DNA of 64,000 nucleotides from JABMMZ01 sp040403495 (GCA_040403495.1 JBBAKM010000015.1:1-64000); one strand, 5' to 3'. Shown: positions 33,127 to 43,198, counted from the stretch's first letter. Program-made: numbers and translations. Notes: generated by a model not told the origin, from the sequence alone.

Positions 33127-36100
33127 TTGATAATTGCTTTGTTTACTTCATACAATGGTTTGAAGGCGCAACAGTATCAGTCTAATTACAGGTCAAAACA
33201 AGTGCTAATTGTATCGGACACTTTGATTCTTGATACCCAAGCCTTTATTTGGACAAGTTTACAAGTGAGTCACTTGGGGAAAGACGTAAAACAATGGTGC
33301 AAGCCCTTAAAAGATGGTAGAATTTTAGTTGATACGAGCTTAATGAACAAAGTGTTATTGTTTAACTACAGGGTTTTTGATCCTGCTGTTTTTAAAGCGT
33401 ACTATCGGAAAAGTGAAAAATTAATTGAGCCTTATTTTACAGAACAACCGCGGTTTTTTTACAATTACAATGAGCAATCCGAGGTCGATAAATTGTATTT
33501 CGGGACAGGTTTGAATGTGTCGGGAAATATTTCCAGAGGATTGTCCGTAGGTAATGCGCAAGATGTTGTGCTTAACAGTAATTTAAATTTGCAAATGAGT
33601 GGGAAATTAGGAAAAGGGGTGTCGATTTTGGCCGCAATTAGTGACGAAAATAATCCAATTCAACCACAGGGGAATACCCAACAAATTCAAGATTTTGATA
33701 AGGTGTACATCACCATTTTTAAGGACAGTACTCAAATGACAGTAGGGGATTTTTTGATGCAAAATAACCGTAATAATTACTTCATGAAATATTACAAAAA
33801 ATCGAGGGGATTGCAACTAAATCATTTGTCAACATTAAAGGGAGGTAAGTTGTATTCGGGAATAGATGCGGCAGTTTCCAGAGGTAAATTTGTGCGAAAT
33901 GAATTTCAGGGTATTGAGGGCAACCAAGGGCCTTATCGCCTTTCAGGTTCCAATAATGAGCAAAATATTATTGTAATTTCAGGAACGGAGGTGGTTTACC
34001 TTGACGGAAATAGACTTGAAAGAGGGCAGCAAAACGACTATGTTATCGATTATAACGTGGGAGAAATTGTGTTTATGCCCCGAAAATTAATCAATCAGTT
34101 TAGCAGGATAGTGGTGGAATTTCAATACAGTGACAGAAACTATAACCGAAGTGTTTTTACCGTTTCAAATGTTTTTCAAACGGGTAAATGGACCAATTCT
34201 GTGCATTATTTTACCGAACAAGACAGCCGTTTTCAACCAACAGATACTTCAAACCGTGGGCAAATACAATCGATACTTGAAAATGCAGGAGACAATAAAC
34301 CGCTTTTTGAGTCTATCAGAACTTTTAGAGCCTTTCAATCTGATAGAGTGAATTACTTAAAAAGAGACTCCTTAGGATATGATATTTATGTTTTTACCAA
34401 TCAAGAGGGGGTTGACTCGTTTTATTACAGTGTCAATTTTTCTTATGTAGGAGAAGGGAAAGGAAATTATATCCTTAAGGCATCGTCTGCAAACGGAAGG
34501 GTGTTTGAGTGGATTCAACCGAATGGTACACAAGCGAGAGGTAGTTATGAGCCTTATATTGAGCTAGTTGCTCCACAAAGAATGCAAATGCTAAGTGTGC
34601 AATCAGCTTATCAATTTAGCAACAATTCAAGCATGAAGTTGGAAGGGGCTTATTCCAATAATAATAAGAATACCTTTAGTACACTCGATAAGTTTAATGA
34701 CGATGGTATTGGATTGTTTTTTTCGACCCAACAAAAGCAAATCAAAGTCAAAAAAATGCAAATTGACAATGCCATAAAATTGGAGTATGTCAGCAAGAAT
34801 TTCAAATTTGTAGAAAGATACCGAGCCGTGGAATTTAACAGGATATGGAACAGACAGTTAAGTAATCAATCACTAAATAATGTTGTAGCTTCTGAATTTA
34901 TTGGGGACTTAAATACTAAATTTACATTTAATAACAAGCACACGGCCAAAGTTGAACTTTCCAATTATACTAAAATTAATCAATTGGATGGTTTGAGAAT
35001 GGTTGGTAATTATGCCTTTCAAGGAACTCAGTTTTCATTCAAAGTAAATGGAGAAAACACACAAACGGCTGAAAAAGGGTTTTTGGTGAATCGACAAAAT
35101 AAAATCCAATCCTACCGCTCTGATTTGGCTTATCAGTTTAAAAAAGTACAATTCGGAGTAAGTGGTGAATTAGAAGAAAGTAGATTTAATAACGACACAA
35201 GTGAAGCACTTCAGTTGCAATCTTTCAAATACGAACAAGTGTCTTTTAACATCAAAAGTTTGTTGACTAAACAATTCAATTATAAGATAGAGGGAAGTGT
35301 AAGGCAAGACTATATTCCTAGGGGTCAGCAATTCGAGTTTTTTTCTAACAGTATCAATTACTCTATTAATGCGGATTATATTTCCAAGAAAAGTAATCGA
35401 TTGAGCTTGGTTCAAACCTACCGTTATTTTAGGCAAAAAGTAGCCATTGACCAACCTCAAACTGTGCTTGGTAGACTTGAATATGTGTCTACCTTTTTAA
35501 AGAAAACAATAGTAAGTAACAGCTATTACCAAGTGGGAACAGGAAGGGAGCAAAAACGCCAATTCTCTTATTTGCCTGTTTTGTCAGGAACAGGCACACA
35601 TTCTTGGATAGATTACAATGGCAATGGCTTGGAAGAGCTTAATGAATTTGAGGTTGCGGCTTTTAAGGACCAAGCCAATTATGTGAAAGTGTTTTTGCCC
35701 ACCAACGAATTTATATACAGTTATATCAATGAGTTCAATCAAAGTTTTAGAATCCAAGCACCCTTAAATTGGCAGTCGCAAGGGAAGTTCAAAAGGTTTG
35801 TAAGTCGTTTCAATACAATAACTTCGTACAAAGCGGACAGAAGATTAACTGACAATGATTTAAGAGTGATTTTAAATCCATTTCAACTGAATGTGGCCGA
35901 TTCTACCTTGATTACTGTGAATGGATTAATCAAACAAACAACGTTTTTCAACCGCTCAAATTCCAAGTTTGGTATAGAGCACAATATCCAAACATCGCGT
36001 GGAAAGCAGTTTTTGAACAATGGTTTTGAATGGCGACAACAAGACAAGCAAAGTTTGGTTAATAGAATTGGTATTTCCAAGCAGTTCAACTTAATTGTTC

Positions 36101-36564
36101 AAGCAGAACAATCTGTTAAAAGCAATCAGAGTCAGTTTTTCGAGAACAGGAATTTTAGATACACCTCTCAGATTTTCTCGCCCGAGTTGTTTTACCAATC
36201 AAGTAAAGGTTTTAGATTAGGGTCATTTTACAAATACACACAAGCTTTAAACGATCCTTTGTTCTCAAAAGACAAAGCCTTTATTCATGAGTTTGGGTTG
36301 GAGGGAAGGTACTTTATAGTTAACAGAGGCAATATTGATGTGAAGGCCAGTCGATTTAATGTCAATTATTTGGGGAATGTAAGTAGCCCTTTGGGATTCG
36401 ATATTTTAAATGGATTGAACAATGGAAATAATACCACTTGGAGTGTTAGTGTTGGTGGTAAAGCAAAAAATAATCTGCAAATTAATGTTAGTTATGAGGG
36501 ACGACAAAATCAATTTGGACCTGTCGTTCACATAGGCAGAGCCGAGGCTAGGTATATTTTCTAG
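33127..36564 (+). CDS. Large outer-membrane-type beta protein, unknown function
   Basis: About 1,145 residues. The visible N-terminus ends in a signal-type cut (TSYNGLKAQ) and the rest is a long series of alternating amphipathic strands with aromatic girdles, ending HIGRAEARYIF, an OMP-like terminal Phe. Residues about 280-320 contain GTEVVYLDGNRLERGQQNDY, then VIDYNVGEIVFMP, a module also seen in other large Bacteroidota surface proteins. The start is uncertain: after the in-frame stop at 33082 there is no ATG or GTG, only TTG at 33127 or ATA/ATT at 33100-33106; the latter would restore a basic residue before the hydrophobic core. It follows the kinase by about 23 nt. Confidence 0.7.
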   Translation: MIIALFTSYNGLKAQQYQSNYRSKQVLIVSDTLILDTQAFIWTSLQVSHLGKDVKQWCKPLKDGRILVDTSLMNKVLLFNYRVFDPAVFKAYYRKSEKLIEPYFTEQPRFFYNYNEQSEVDKLYFGTGLNVSGNISRGLSVGNAQDVVLNSNLNLQMSGKLGKGVSILAAISDENNPIQPQGNTQQIQDFDKVYITIFKDSTQMTVGDFLMQNNRNNYFMKYYKKSRGLQLNHLSTLKGGKLYSGIDAAVSRGKFVRNEFQGIEGNQGPYRLSGSNNEQNIIVISGTEVVYLDGNRLERGQQNDYVIDYNVGEIVFMPRKLINQFSRIVVEFQYSDRNYNRSVFTVSNVFQTGKWTNSVHYFTEQDSRFQPTDTSNRGQIQSILENAGDNKPLFESIRTFRAFQSDRVNYLKRDSLGYDIYVFTNQEGVDSFYYSVNFSYVGEGKGNYILKASSANGRVFEWIQPNGTQARGSYEPYIELVAPQRMQMLSVQSAYQFSNNSSMKLEGAYSNNNKNTFSTLDKFNDDGIGLFFSTQQKQIKVKKMQIDNAIKLEYVSKNFKFVERYRAVEFNRIWNRQLSNQSLNNVVASEFIGDLNTKFTFNNKHTAKVELSNYTKINQLDGLRMVGNYAFQGTQFSFKVNGENTQTAEKGFLVNRQNKIQSYRSDLAYQFKKVQFGVSGELEESRFNNDTSEALQLQSFKYEQVSFNIKSLLTKQFNYKIEGSVRQDYIPRGQQFEFFSNSINYSINADYISKKSNRLSLVQTYRYFRQKVAIDQPQTVLGRLEYVSTFLKKTIVSNSYYQVGTGREQKRQFSYLPVLSGTGTHSWIDYNGNGLEELNEFEVAAFKDQANYVKVFLPTNEFIYSYINEFNQSFRIQAPLNWQSQGKFKRFVSRFNTITSYKADRRLTDNDLRVILNPFQLNVADSTLITVNGLIKQTTFFNRSNSKFGIEHNIQTSRGKQFLNNGFEWRQQDKQSLVNRIGISKQFNLIVQAEQSVKSNQSQFFENRNFRYTSQIFSPELFYQSSKGFRLGSFYKYTQALNDPLFSKDKAFIHEFGLEGRYFIVNRGNIDVKASRFNVNYLGNVSSPLGFDILNGLNNGNNTTWSVSVGGKAKNNLQINVSYEGRQNQFGPVVHIGRAEARYIF

Positions 36565-36629
36565 TTTTTTATTGTTTTTTACTAATTATATGGTCATTTT
36601 TGTGTCGAGTTGAAAAAGGTTTAATTTAA

Positions 36630-37223
36630 ATGAGTAGATATAAAAATTTAATAATAGCATTGGTCATTTTTGTGGGCTTTGTTATTGTGTCAATGGTCTT
36701 TATCTCTTGGTTTACCAAGCACGGAGAAAGATTAGAAGTACCCAAAGTGGAAGGCTTAGCATTGGCAGGTGCAGAGGAGTTGATTGATGAAAATTCTATG
36801 GAATTGGTCATTATCGACTCTGTTTACAACGAAGAAATGAAGCCTTTTACCATTGTAGAACAAGATCCTAAACCCGGAATGATGGTAAAATCGGGTAGAA
36901 AAATATATGTTACCGTTAATACAGGTATAAAACCAAAGGTGAAAATGCCTAAATTGGTAAACGGTTCTTCAAATTTGGCGGCTGTTTTACTTAGAAATGC
37001 TGGTTTGAAATTAGGTAGGGTCGATTCGGTTAAAAGTATTTTTGGAACAGGATTAGTGATTAAACAAAAGTTCAAAAATAAAGAAGTGCTACCTAATACC
37101 ATGTTAGACAAAGGGTCTATTATCGATATTGTTGTTTCGAAAATGGTTTCCAATAGTGACACCACCGCATTACAAAATATGCGAAATGGGGTTGAACAAA
37201 AAATTCAAGAAGATGAATTTTAA
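36630..37223 (+). CDS. PASTA-domain membrane protein
   Basis: 197 residues. One N-terminal membrane helix (residues about 7-30) is followed by two PASTA domains in the periplasm: the first near 36-105 (EVPKVEGLALAGAEELIDEN, then IVEQDPKPGMMVKSGRKIYVTV) and the second near 108-175 (KMPKLVNGSSNLAAVLLRNA, then IKQKFKNKEVLPNTMLDKG). A short acidic tail ends the protein. PASTA repeats bind peptidoglycan fragments or beta-lactams in kinases and PBPs; here there is no kinase or transpeptidase domain, as is usual for the stand-alone Bacteroidota version. The gene lies 65 nt after the barrel gene and 28 nt before the T9SS protein. Confidence 0.9.
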   Translation: MSRYKNLIIALVIFVGFVIVSMVFISWFTKHGERLEVPKVEGLALAGAEELIDENSMELVIIDSVYNEEMKPFTIVEQDPKPGMMVKSGRKIYVTVNTGIKPKVKMPKLVNGSSNLAAVLLRNAGLKLGRVDSVKSIFGTGLVIKQKFKNKEVLPNTMLDKGSIIDIVVSKMVSNSDTTALQNMRNGVEQKIQEDEF

Positions 37224-37251
37224 TCAATTTTAATTATATTTGTTGTTCATC

Positions 37252-39177
37252 ATGACTAGAGTTTGTTTTTTTCTGCTAAGTTTTTTGTTTGTAAATGTTG
37301 CTTTTACTCAAGATGCAATTATCACGCCCCTAAAATCTCGTTCAATTCAAGCAGAATTTAAGGCTGCTTTATATCCCACCAAGCGCGCTTTAACTGATAC
37401 TCTTAAATTGCCTTTTTTTGATGATTTTACTTCTACAGTGGGATTCCCGAATGCTCTGTTATGGCAGGATAGTAATGTGTATGTAAACCATCATTTTGCA
37501 ATTTCTCCACCTACATTTGGTGTGGCTACTTTTGATAATTTGGACAGAACCGGAAAACCCTATCGTCCTCTGAGTGGAACTTCACACGGTCCTTCAGATA
37601 CACTCACTTCTTCGCCTATCAATTTACTGACTTATCAAAGTGGATTAAATACACTTAATTACCAGATTTCGGATTCTATTTATTTGAGTTTTTTTTATCA
37701 AGCACAAGGTCTAGGAGATCCTATCGACCGTTCGGATTCTTTGGTGTTAAAGTTCAAAAATCAGGCAGGGAATTGGAAAACAGTTTGGAAAGTGGCTGGG
37801 CCTATGAAACCTGTTTTTAAGCAAGTATTAATAGGCATCAAAGAATCGCAATACCTTTACAAAGGATTCCAATTCAGACTAATAAACTACTCGAAAAGTA
37901 CCGGAAACATGAACCAATGGCATGTGGATTATTTAAGAATGAAATCAAGCAGAAGTAGTGTCGATACCGTAATTCGTGATGTGGCTATTAATGAAGTGCC
38001 AAGAGGTCCTTTGAAATGGTACGAAAGCATGCCTTACAATCACTTTAGAGGCAATGCCACATTAAATACATTGGAAAATCACCAATTTCAGTTGCGCAAT
38101 AATTTTACTTTAGGAACCAACGTGCAATACCAGTATGAAGTGAGAAATAGGTACAATCAAGTTGTGAAAAATATTCCAACAACCTCAGCAAGAAACGTGT
38201 TGGCGCAAAGTGATACTATCGAAAAGTTTGTTTCTTTCCCTATGGATACTTTGAGTGGTGAGTTTCCTTTATTGCGATTCAAATACACTATTTCTCCTCA
38301 AGCCAATGATGGAACCCCTGATGATTATTCAAGCCTTTCGTCAAACAATGAATACACCAAAACAACCTATTTTAAGAACTATTTTGCGTATGACGATGGT
38401 TCAGCTGAAGGTGGATTTGGTTTAGACTATGGCTCATTGCCAAACGGCCCTGGATATGCCGCCCAAAGATTCCAAACTTTTGCACCTGACACGTTACGCG
38501 GTATTTCAGTGTTTTTCAACCGAAGTGTGGAAGAAGCAGCGTTCAAATCTTTTTCATTGATGGTTTGGAAAAATATTTCAGAACCACCGAGTAATTCAAT
38601 GAAAGATGATATTTTGCTTAAAAAGATTGACCTTGGAACGACCGTTTATACCGATTCTATCAATGGTTTTGTTGATTTTATATTCGACACAGCGGTAGCT
38701 ATTCCACAAGGGATATTTTACATTGGATGGCAACAGAACACAAGTTTTTTGTTAAATGTAGGGTATGACAATAATTACAAATACGCTCATCAAGGAGGAA
38801 GAAATCCTAATTTGTTTTTCAATTTGAATGGCTATTGGGAAAAAGTGTCTGCCTCTATTACTGGTGCTGTTATGATGCGCCCAATAGTTGGAAAAGTTAT
38901 CAAAAATCCACTTTCTGTTGATGGGCCTGTTCAAATGGGGAATATCAAAATCTATCCCAATCCTTCAGGGACAAGTGCTTACTTGAACATTGAATCAGAC
39001 CATGCCCTAAAACAAATTGAATTTATAGATGTTCAAGGTAGAATAATAAACAGCGTTGAAATAGCAGAAGGTGAATATAGTTTGCCTTTGAGCGATTTAA
39101 AAGCTGGATTTTATACTTTAAGAATCACCGATTATCAAGGAAATATTACCTATAAAAAATACATAAAAAACGATTAA
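37252..39177 (+). CDS. T9SS type A sorting-domain protein
   Basis: 641 residues from the ATG at 37252 (MTRVCFFLLSFLFVNVAFTQ is a standard signal peptide); the TTG 12 nt upstream lies in a -7-like box (TATATTTG at 37235-37242). The middle is a beta-rich region of unknown function (GLDYGSLPNGPGYAAQRF and SFSLMVWKNISEPP are family phrases). Residues about 565-641 form the T9SS type A sorting domain: IKIYPNPSGTSAYLNIES, QIEFIDVQGRII and LKAGFYTLRI. Probably translocated across the outer membrane by T9SS and anchored or released. The rhodanese gene starts 2 nt after its stop. Confidence 0.88.
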   Translation: MTRVCFFLLSFLFVNVAFTQDAIITPLKSRSIQAEFKAALYPTKRALTDTLKLPFFDDFTSTVGFPNALLWQDSNVYVNHHFAISPPTFGVATFDNLDRTGKPYRPLSGTSHGPSDTLTSSPINLLTYQSGLNTLNYQISDSIYLSFFYQAQGLGDPIDRSDSLVLKFKNQAGNWKTVWKVAGPMKPVFKQVLIGIKESQYLYKGFQFRLINYSKSTGNMNQWHVDYLRMKSSRSSVDTVIRDVAINEVPRGPLKWYESMPYNHFRGNATLNTLENHQFQLRNNFTLGTNVQYQYEVRNRYNQVVKNIPTTSARNVLAQSDTIEKFVSFPMDTLSGEFPLLRFKYTISPQANDGTPDDYSSLSSNNEYTKTTYFKNYFAYDDGSAEGGFGLDYGSLPNGPGYAAQRFQTFAPDTLRGISVFFNRSVEEAAFKSFSLMVWKNISEPPSNSMKDDILLKKIDLGTTVYTDSINGFVDFIFDTAVAIPQGIFYIGWQQNTSFLLNVGYDNNYKYAHQGGRNPNLFFNLNGYWEKVSASITGAVMMRPIVGKVIKNPLSVDGPVQMGNIKIYPNPSGTSAYLNIESDHALKQIEFIDVQGRIINSVEIAEGEYSLPLSDLKAGFYTLRITDYQGNITYKKYIKND

Positions 39178-39179
39178 AT

Positions 39180-39482
39180 ATGTCAGTAGATATCACCGCA
39201 CAAGAATTAAAAGAAAGACTAGACAAAGGAGAGAAAATAATTATCATAGATGTTCGTGAACCCTATGAATATGAGGAATACAATATTGGGGCTCAGTTAA
39301 TCCCTTTAGGCGATTTACAAGGTCATATTGATGATTTTGAAGAGGTGAAAAATGAAGAAATTGTTGTTCATTGCCGTTCGGGTGCTAGAAGTGCTGCTGC
39401 CAAAGGATTTATGGTTCAAAATGGTTATACCAATGTTAGGAATTTAATCGGAGGTATAATGGCCTACGCTGAATTGAAATAA
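39180..39482 (+). CDS. Single-domain rhodanese-like protein
   Basis: 100 residues. A complete rhodanese fold of the GlpE/PspE size: IIIIDVREPYEYEEYNI, then the active loop HCRSGARSAAAKGFM with Cys65 as the persulfide-forming residue, and a final GGIMAYAELK. There is no signal peptide, so it is cytosolic. Such domains carry sulfane sulfur between donors and acceptors. It is packed between the T9SS gene (2 nt) and the multiheme cytochrome gene (1 nt). That cluster invites a sulfur-redox link, though single rhodaneses are also common passengers in operons. Confidence 0.93.
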   Translation: MSVDITAQELKERLDKGEKIIIIDVREPYEYEEYNIGAQLIPLGDLQGHIDDFEEVKNEEIVVHCRSGARSAAAKGFMVQNGYTNVRNLIGGIMAYAELK

Positions 39483-39483
39483 C

Positions 39484-41391
39484 TTGCTGAAATTAAAGTT
39501 TACATCGATTGTATTAGTATGTATATGTATTGCATTGCTTAGTAAATGCAAACAATCTTCTCCTTCTAAGGCTGAATCCGTTTCTCCTTATCTCAATCAT
39601 GTAGATTCTGTAAAATATGTCGGTATTAATGCCTGTAAGGATTGTCATGCCGATAAATACGAAACTTTTTTGGAAACTGGAATGGGGCAGAGCTTCGATA
39701 AAGCCAGTTTTGCAAAAACATCTGCCAAATTTCGAAATGTAAAGCCGGTTTATGATGCTTATTTAGATTTGTATTATTTACCCCTGTTAATTGACAGTCA
39801 AATATATATCAAAGAGTATCGCCTTAGTGGTACAGACACTGTTTTTTCTAGAACTGAAAAAATAAAGTATATCGTTGGCTCGGGCCATCATACCAATTCT
39901 CATTTTACCGAAGAAAATGGGTTTGTTTTTCAAGCACCTCTTACTTTTTACACGCAAAAAGGACAATGGGATTTGCCTCCCGGCTTTGAAAATGGACATA
40001 ACACAAGATTTAACAGGAAAATAGGATTGGAATGTATGAGTTGCCACAATGCGGTAACTTCGTTTTCGCCACTTTCTGATAACCGATATGAGGAGTTGCC
40101 TCATGGGATAAATTGTGAAAGATGCCACGGCCCCGGCCAAGTTCATGTGGAAAGAATGAGAAAAGGGGAGGTGGTAGATGTTGAAAAAGGAGTTGATTAT
40201 AGTATCGTAAATCCAAGGAAATTAAGTTGGAACAGGCAAATAGACATTTGTCAGCGCTGTCATTTACAAGGCAATGCGGTACTTAAACCAGGAAAAACAT
40301 TCTTAAGCTTTCGCCCCGGTATGAAGTTGTCTGAAACGCTCGATCAGTTTTCTCCAACCTACGAGGGTGAAGAACCATTTGTAATGGCAGCACATGCTGA
40401 AAGGTTTCAGAAAAGTGCTTGTTTTATTAAATCAACCAAAGGGGACTTAGAAAATGAAAAAACCAGAGTTGGGTTTACTTGCATAAGTTGTCATAATCCG
40501 CATGTTTCGGTTCGCAAAACCAATGTTTTACAGTATAACAATGTGTGTGTAAGTTGCCATAATACTCCACAACAGAAACAATGTGGGGATAAAAAAGGAG
40601 CCTTAAAATCGAGCGATTGCGTGTCGTGTCACATGCCAAGTTCAGGCACATCGGACATTCCCCATGTAACGGTTCACGACCATTACATAAGAAAACCTCA
40701 AAAAGAAGGTGTCAAAACAGGTGCACTGAAAGGGTTGAGATGTATAACCAACCCTAATCCTGATTTATTAACAGAAACCAAAGCCTATATCAGTTATTAT
40801 GAGAAATTTGAAAGCAACCCATTGTATTTGAAAATAGCAGAAGAGAAAGCAAAACAATTGAAAGAAAAAGAGTTGCTTCATTTGCAAACCTTAATTCATT
40901 TGAATTATGTAAAGTTTGATTATCAATCAATTATTAAACTGGTTTCCAATAGAAATGACTTGAAAGAGCCTTGGAGTAATTATAGAATTTCTAAAGCATT
41001 TGAAAAGGAGGGGCAAATAAAAAAAGCAATAGAATGGATGCAATTGGTAGTGGAACAAGAGTCACAAAATCTTGATTTTATGGTTCAATATGCTGGTTTA
41101 TTAATCAAGGATAAACAAACCACAAAAGCCGTAAAGGTGTTGAAAGAGCACAATTTGTTGTACAGTAAAAGCGCTGAAGCTCATGCTTTGTTAGGGTATG
41201 CTCATTTGTTAGAAGGGAAGTTGTCAGAGGCCAAAAAATCACTTGTTTTGTCTTTATCACTCGACCCCGACTTAATATTTGCATTAGAATATTTGAAACA
41301 ATTGTACCAAACAACAGGAGAAAAAGAGGCGGAATTGCAAATAGACAAAAGGATACAAAAGCTAAAAAGTAGAGTTAAAATCAAACAATAA
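39484..41391 (+). CDS. Seven-heme c-type cytochrome with C-terminal TPR region
   Basis: 635 residues from TTG at 39484, one base after the rhodanese stop. The N-terminal signal MLKLKFTSIVLVCICIALLS ends near SKCKQ, a poor lipobox but possibly a lipoprotein. Seven CXXCH heme sites occur: CKDCH near 51, CMSCH near 184, CERCH near 212, CQRCH near 256, CISCH near 333, CVSCH near 355 and CVSCH near 379, with extra His residues for axial ligation (GSGHHTNSHF, HVTVHDHY). The layout resembles cytochrome c554-type proteins. Residues about 480-620 are TPR-like helices (AEAHALLGYAHLLEGKLSEA). It is probably exported and redox active; partner and donor are unknown, and no other respiratory genes are near. 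Confidence 0.88.
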   Translation: MLKLKFTSIVLVCICIALLSKCKQSSPSKAESVSPYLNHVDSVKYVGINACKDCHADKYETFLETGMGQSFDKASFAKTSAKFRNVKPVYDAYLDLYYLPLLIDSQIYIKEYRLSGTDTVFSRTEKIKYIVGSGHHTNSHFTEENGFVFQAPLTFYTQKGQWDLPPGFENGHNTRFNRKIGLECMSCHNAVTSFSPLSDNRYEELPHGINCERCHGPGQVHVERMRKGEVVDVEKGVDYSIVNPRKLSWNRQIDICQRCHLQGNAVLKPGKTFLSFRPGMKLSETLDQFSPTYEGEEPFVMAAHAERFQKSACFIKSTKGDLENEKTRVGFTCISCHNPHVSVRKTNVLQYNNVCVSCHNTPQQKQCGDKKGALKSSDCVSCHMPSSGTSDIPHVTVHDHYIRKPQKEGVKTGALKGLRCITNPNPDLLTETKAYISYYEKFESNPLYLKIAEEKAKQLKEKELLHLQTLIHLNYVKFDYQSIIKLVSNRNDLKEPWSNYRISKAFEKEGQIKKAIEWMQLVVEQESQNLDFMVQYAGLLIKDKQTTKAVKVLKEHNLLYSKSAEAHALLGYAHLLEGKLSEAKKSLVLSLSLDPDLIFALEYLKQLYQTTGEKEAELQIDKRIQKLKSRVKIKQ

Positions 41392-41397
41392 TTTATC

Positions 41398-41428
41398 TTT
41401 AAACTCTTGCCAAGGTTCAATATATTTG
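41398..41428 (+). promoter_or_regulatory. Promoter of argS
   Basis: TTTA at 41398-41401, 19 bases, then TATATTTG at 41421-41428; a near-consensus match. The argS ATG is 10 bases after the box. Confidence 0.6.
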
Positions 41429-41437
41429 CAGTGAATC

Positions 41438-43198
41438 ATGGAAAGTACCATTAAGCAAATAACAGTAAACGCCTTACGCGATTTATATCAAACAGAAATT
41501 ACTCCCGAACAAGTAAAATTGGAGCCTACAAACTCTGATTTTAAAGGAGATTTTACGCTTTTGACTTTTCCATTTTTAAGGTTTTCAAAAAAGAATCCTG
41601 AACAAACCGCTCAAGAATTGGGATTGTATTTAGTTCAAAATATCACTGAAATTGAGCAATTTAATGTTGTAAAAGGGTTTTTGAATTTAGAAATTAGTCA
41701 GTCATATTGGGTAAACAAACTTGTTGAAGTCAATTGTAATGTTGCTAGTAGTACCCATCAAAAAGTAATGGTTGAGTATTCTTCTCCCAACACAAATAAG
41801 CCTTTACATTTAGGTCATGTCCGTAACAATTTGTTGGGTTACAGTGTGGCTGAAATATTAAAGAAAAGTGGGAATGAGGTATATAAAATCAACTTAATCA
41901 ATGACCGTGGCATTCATATTTGTAAAAGTATGTTAGCATGGCAATTGTTTGGTAACAATGAAACACCTGATTCGGCCAACATGAAAGGCGATCATTTGGT
42001 GGGGAAATATTACGTTATTTTTGATAAGGCTTATAAAGCTGAAGTTGCAGAGTTGGTAAACCAAGGAATAGCACAAGAACAGGCAGAAAAACAAGCGCCT
42101 TTGATTTTGGAAGCGCAAGAAATGTTAAGAAAATGGGAAAATGGAGATGCAGAAGTGATTCAACTTTGGAAAACCATGAATGCATGGGTTTATGCTGGTT
42201 TTGAGTTAACTTACAAAGCATTAGGCGTTGATTTTGATCGTTTTTATTACGAAAGTAACACCTATCAACTTGGAAAGGACAATATTGAAGAGGGTTTGGC
42301 CAATGGTGTTTTTTATAGAAAACCCGACCAAAGTGTGTGGATAGATTTAACCGAAGAGGGTTTGGACCACAAGCTTGTGTTGCGAAGTGATGGCACTTCG
42401 GTTTACATTACACAAGACATTGGAACGGCCTTGTTAAAGTACCAAGATTACCACTGCGATAAAAGTATTTATGTAGTTGGAAACGAGCAAGATTATCATT
42501 TTAAAGTGTTGTTCTTGATATTGAAAAAATTGGGTTACAGTTGGTCAAACGGTTGCTATCATTTAAGTTATGGTATGGTTGATTTGCCAAGTGGAAAAAT
42601 GAAAAGTAGAGAAGGTACAGTGGTAGATGCAGATGATTTAATTGCAGAAATGATAGAAACTGCCAAGGTAAAAACAGAGGAACTTGGTAAAACAGAAGGA
42701 CTCAGTGACGAAGAAAAGCAGCAATTGTTCAGAATGTTGGGATTGGGGGCGTTGAAGTTTTACATGTTAAAAGTAGATCCTCAAAAAAGAATGTTGTTTA
42801 ATCCACAAGAGTCGATTGACTTTCAGGGAGATACAGGTCCATTTGTGCAATATGCGTTTGCGCGTATTACAAGTATGCTCAAAGCGGCCAAACTATTAAA
42901 CCAAGAAATTGCGTTTAAGTCAGTGGAGGTTTCAAGTTCAGAAATAGCGTTAATTAAAACCCTTTATAATTACCAATCAGAGGTTGAAAAAGCCGCACAA
43001 GCATACAGTCCTGCCATCATTGCTCATTATGCATTAGAATTGGCAAAAGCATTTAACAGGGTTTACAATGATGTTCCTTTTTTGCGAGAAAAAGACGATT
43101 CTAAGCGTTCGTTTAGATTGTTTTTGGCGAGTAAAACGGCTGAAATTATTCAGGATGCATTGGCGTTGTTAGGAATAGATTGTCCTGAGAGAATGTAA
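41438..43198 (+). CDS. argS: Arginyl-tRNA synthetase
   Basis: 586 residues, class I synthetase. The HIGH motif is HLGHV within SSPNTNKPLHLGHVRNN (residues about 115-130) and the KMSKS equivalent is GKMKSREGTVVDADDL near 386. The N-terminal ~100 residues form the Add-1 (D-loop recognising) domain with ESTIKQITVNAL at the start. The C-terminal helical anticodon-binding domain ends LLGIDCPERM, the usual ArgS ending. It charges tRNA-Arg with arginine in the cytosol. It has its own promoter and is followed 17 nt later by the DUF1653 gene. Confidence 0.97.
   Translation: MESTIKQITVNALRDLYQTEITPEQVKLEPTNSDFKGDFTLLTFPFLRFSKKNPEQTAQELGLYLVQNITEIEQFNVVKGFLNLEISQSYWVNKLVEVNCNVASSTHQKVMVEYSSPNTNKPLHLGHVRNNLLGYSVAEILKKSGNEVYKINLINDRGIHICKSMLAWQLFGNNETPDSANMKGDHLVGKYYVIFDKAYKAEVAELVNQGIAQEQAEKQAPLILEAQEMLRKWENGDAEVIQLWKTMNAWVYAGFELTYKALGVDFDRFYYESNTYQLGKDNIEEGLANGVFYRKPDQSVWIDLTEEGLDHKLVLRSDGTSVYITQDIGTALLKYQDYHCDKSIYVVGNEQDYHFKVLFLILKKLGYSWSNGCYHLSYGMVDLPSGKMKSREGTVVDADDLIAEMIETAKVKTEELGKTEGLSDEEKQQLFRMLGLGALKFYMLKVDPQKRMLFNPQESIDFQGDTGPFVQYAFARITSMLKAAKLLNQEIAFKSVEVSSSEIALIKTLYNYQSEVEKAAQAYSPAIIAHYALELAKAFNRVYNDVPFLREKDDSKRSFRLFLASKTAEIIQDALALLGIDCPERM

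Noticed and set aside
41933..42221. Minus-strand frames inside argS, and similar shadows in the kinase, barrel and PASTA genes
   Set aside because: They overlap well-supported genes and encode no recognisable domain.
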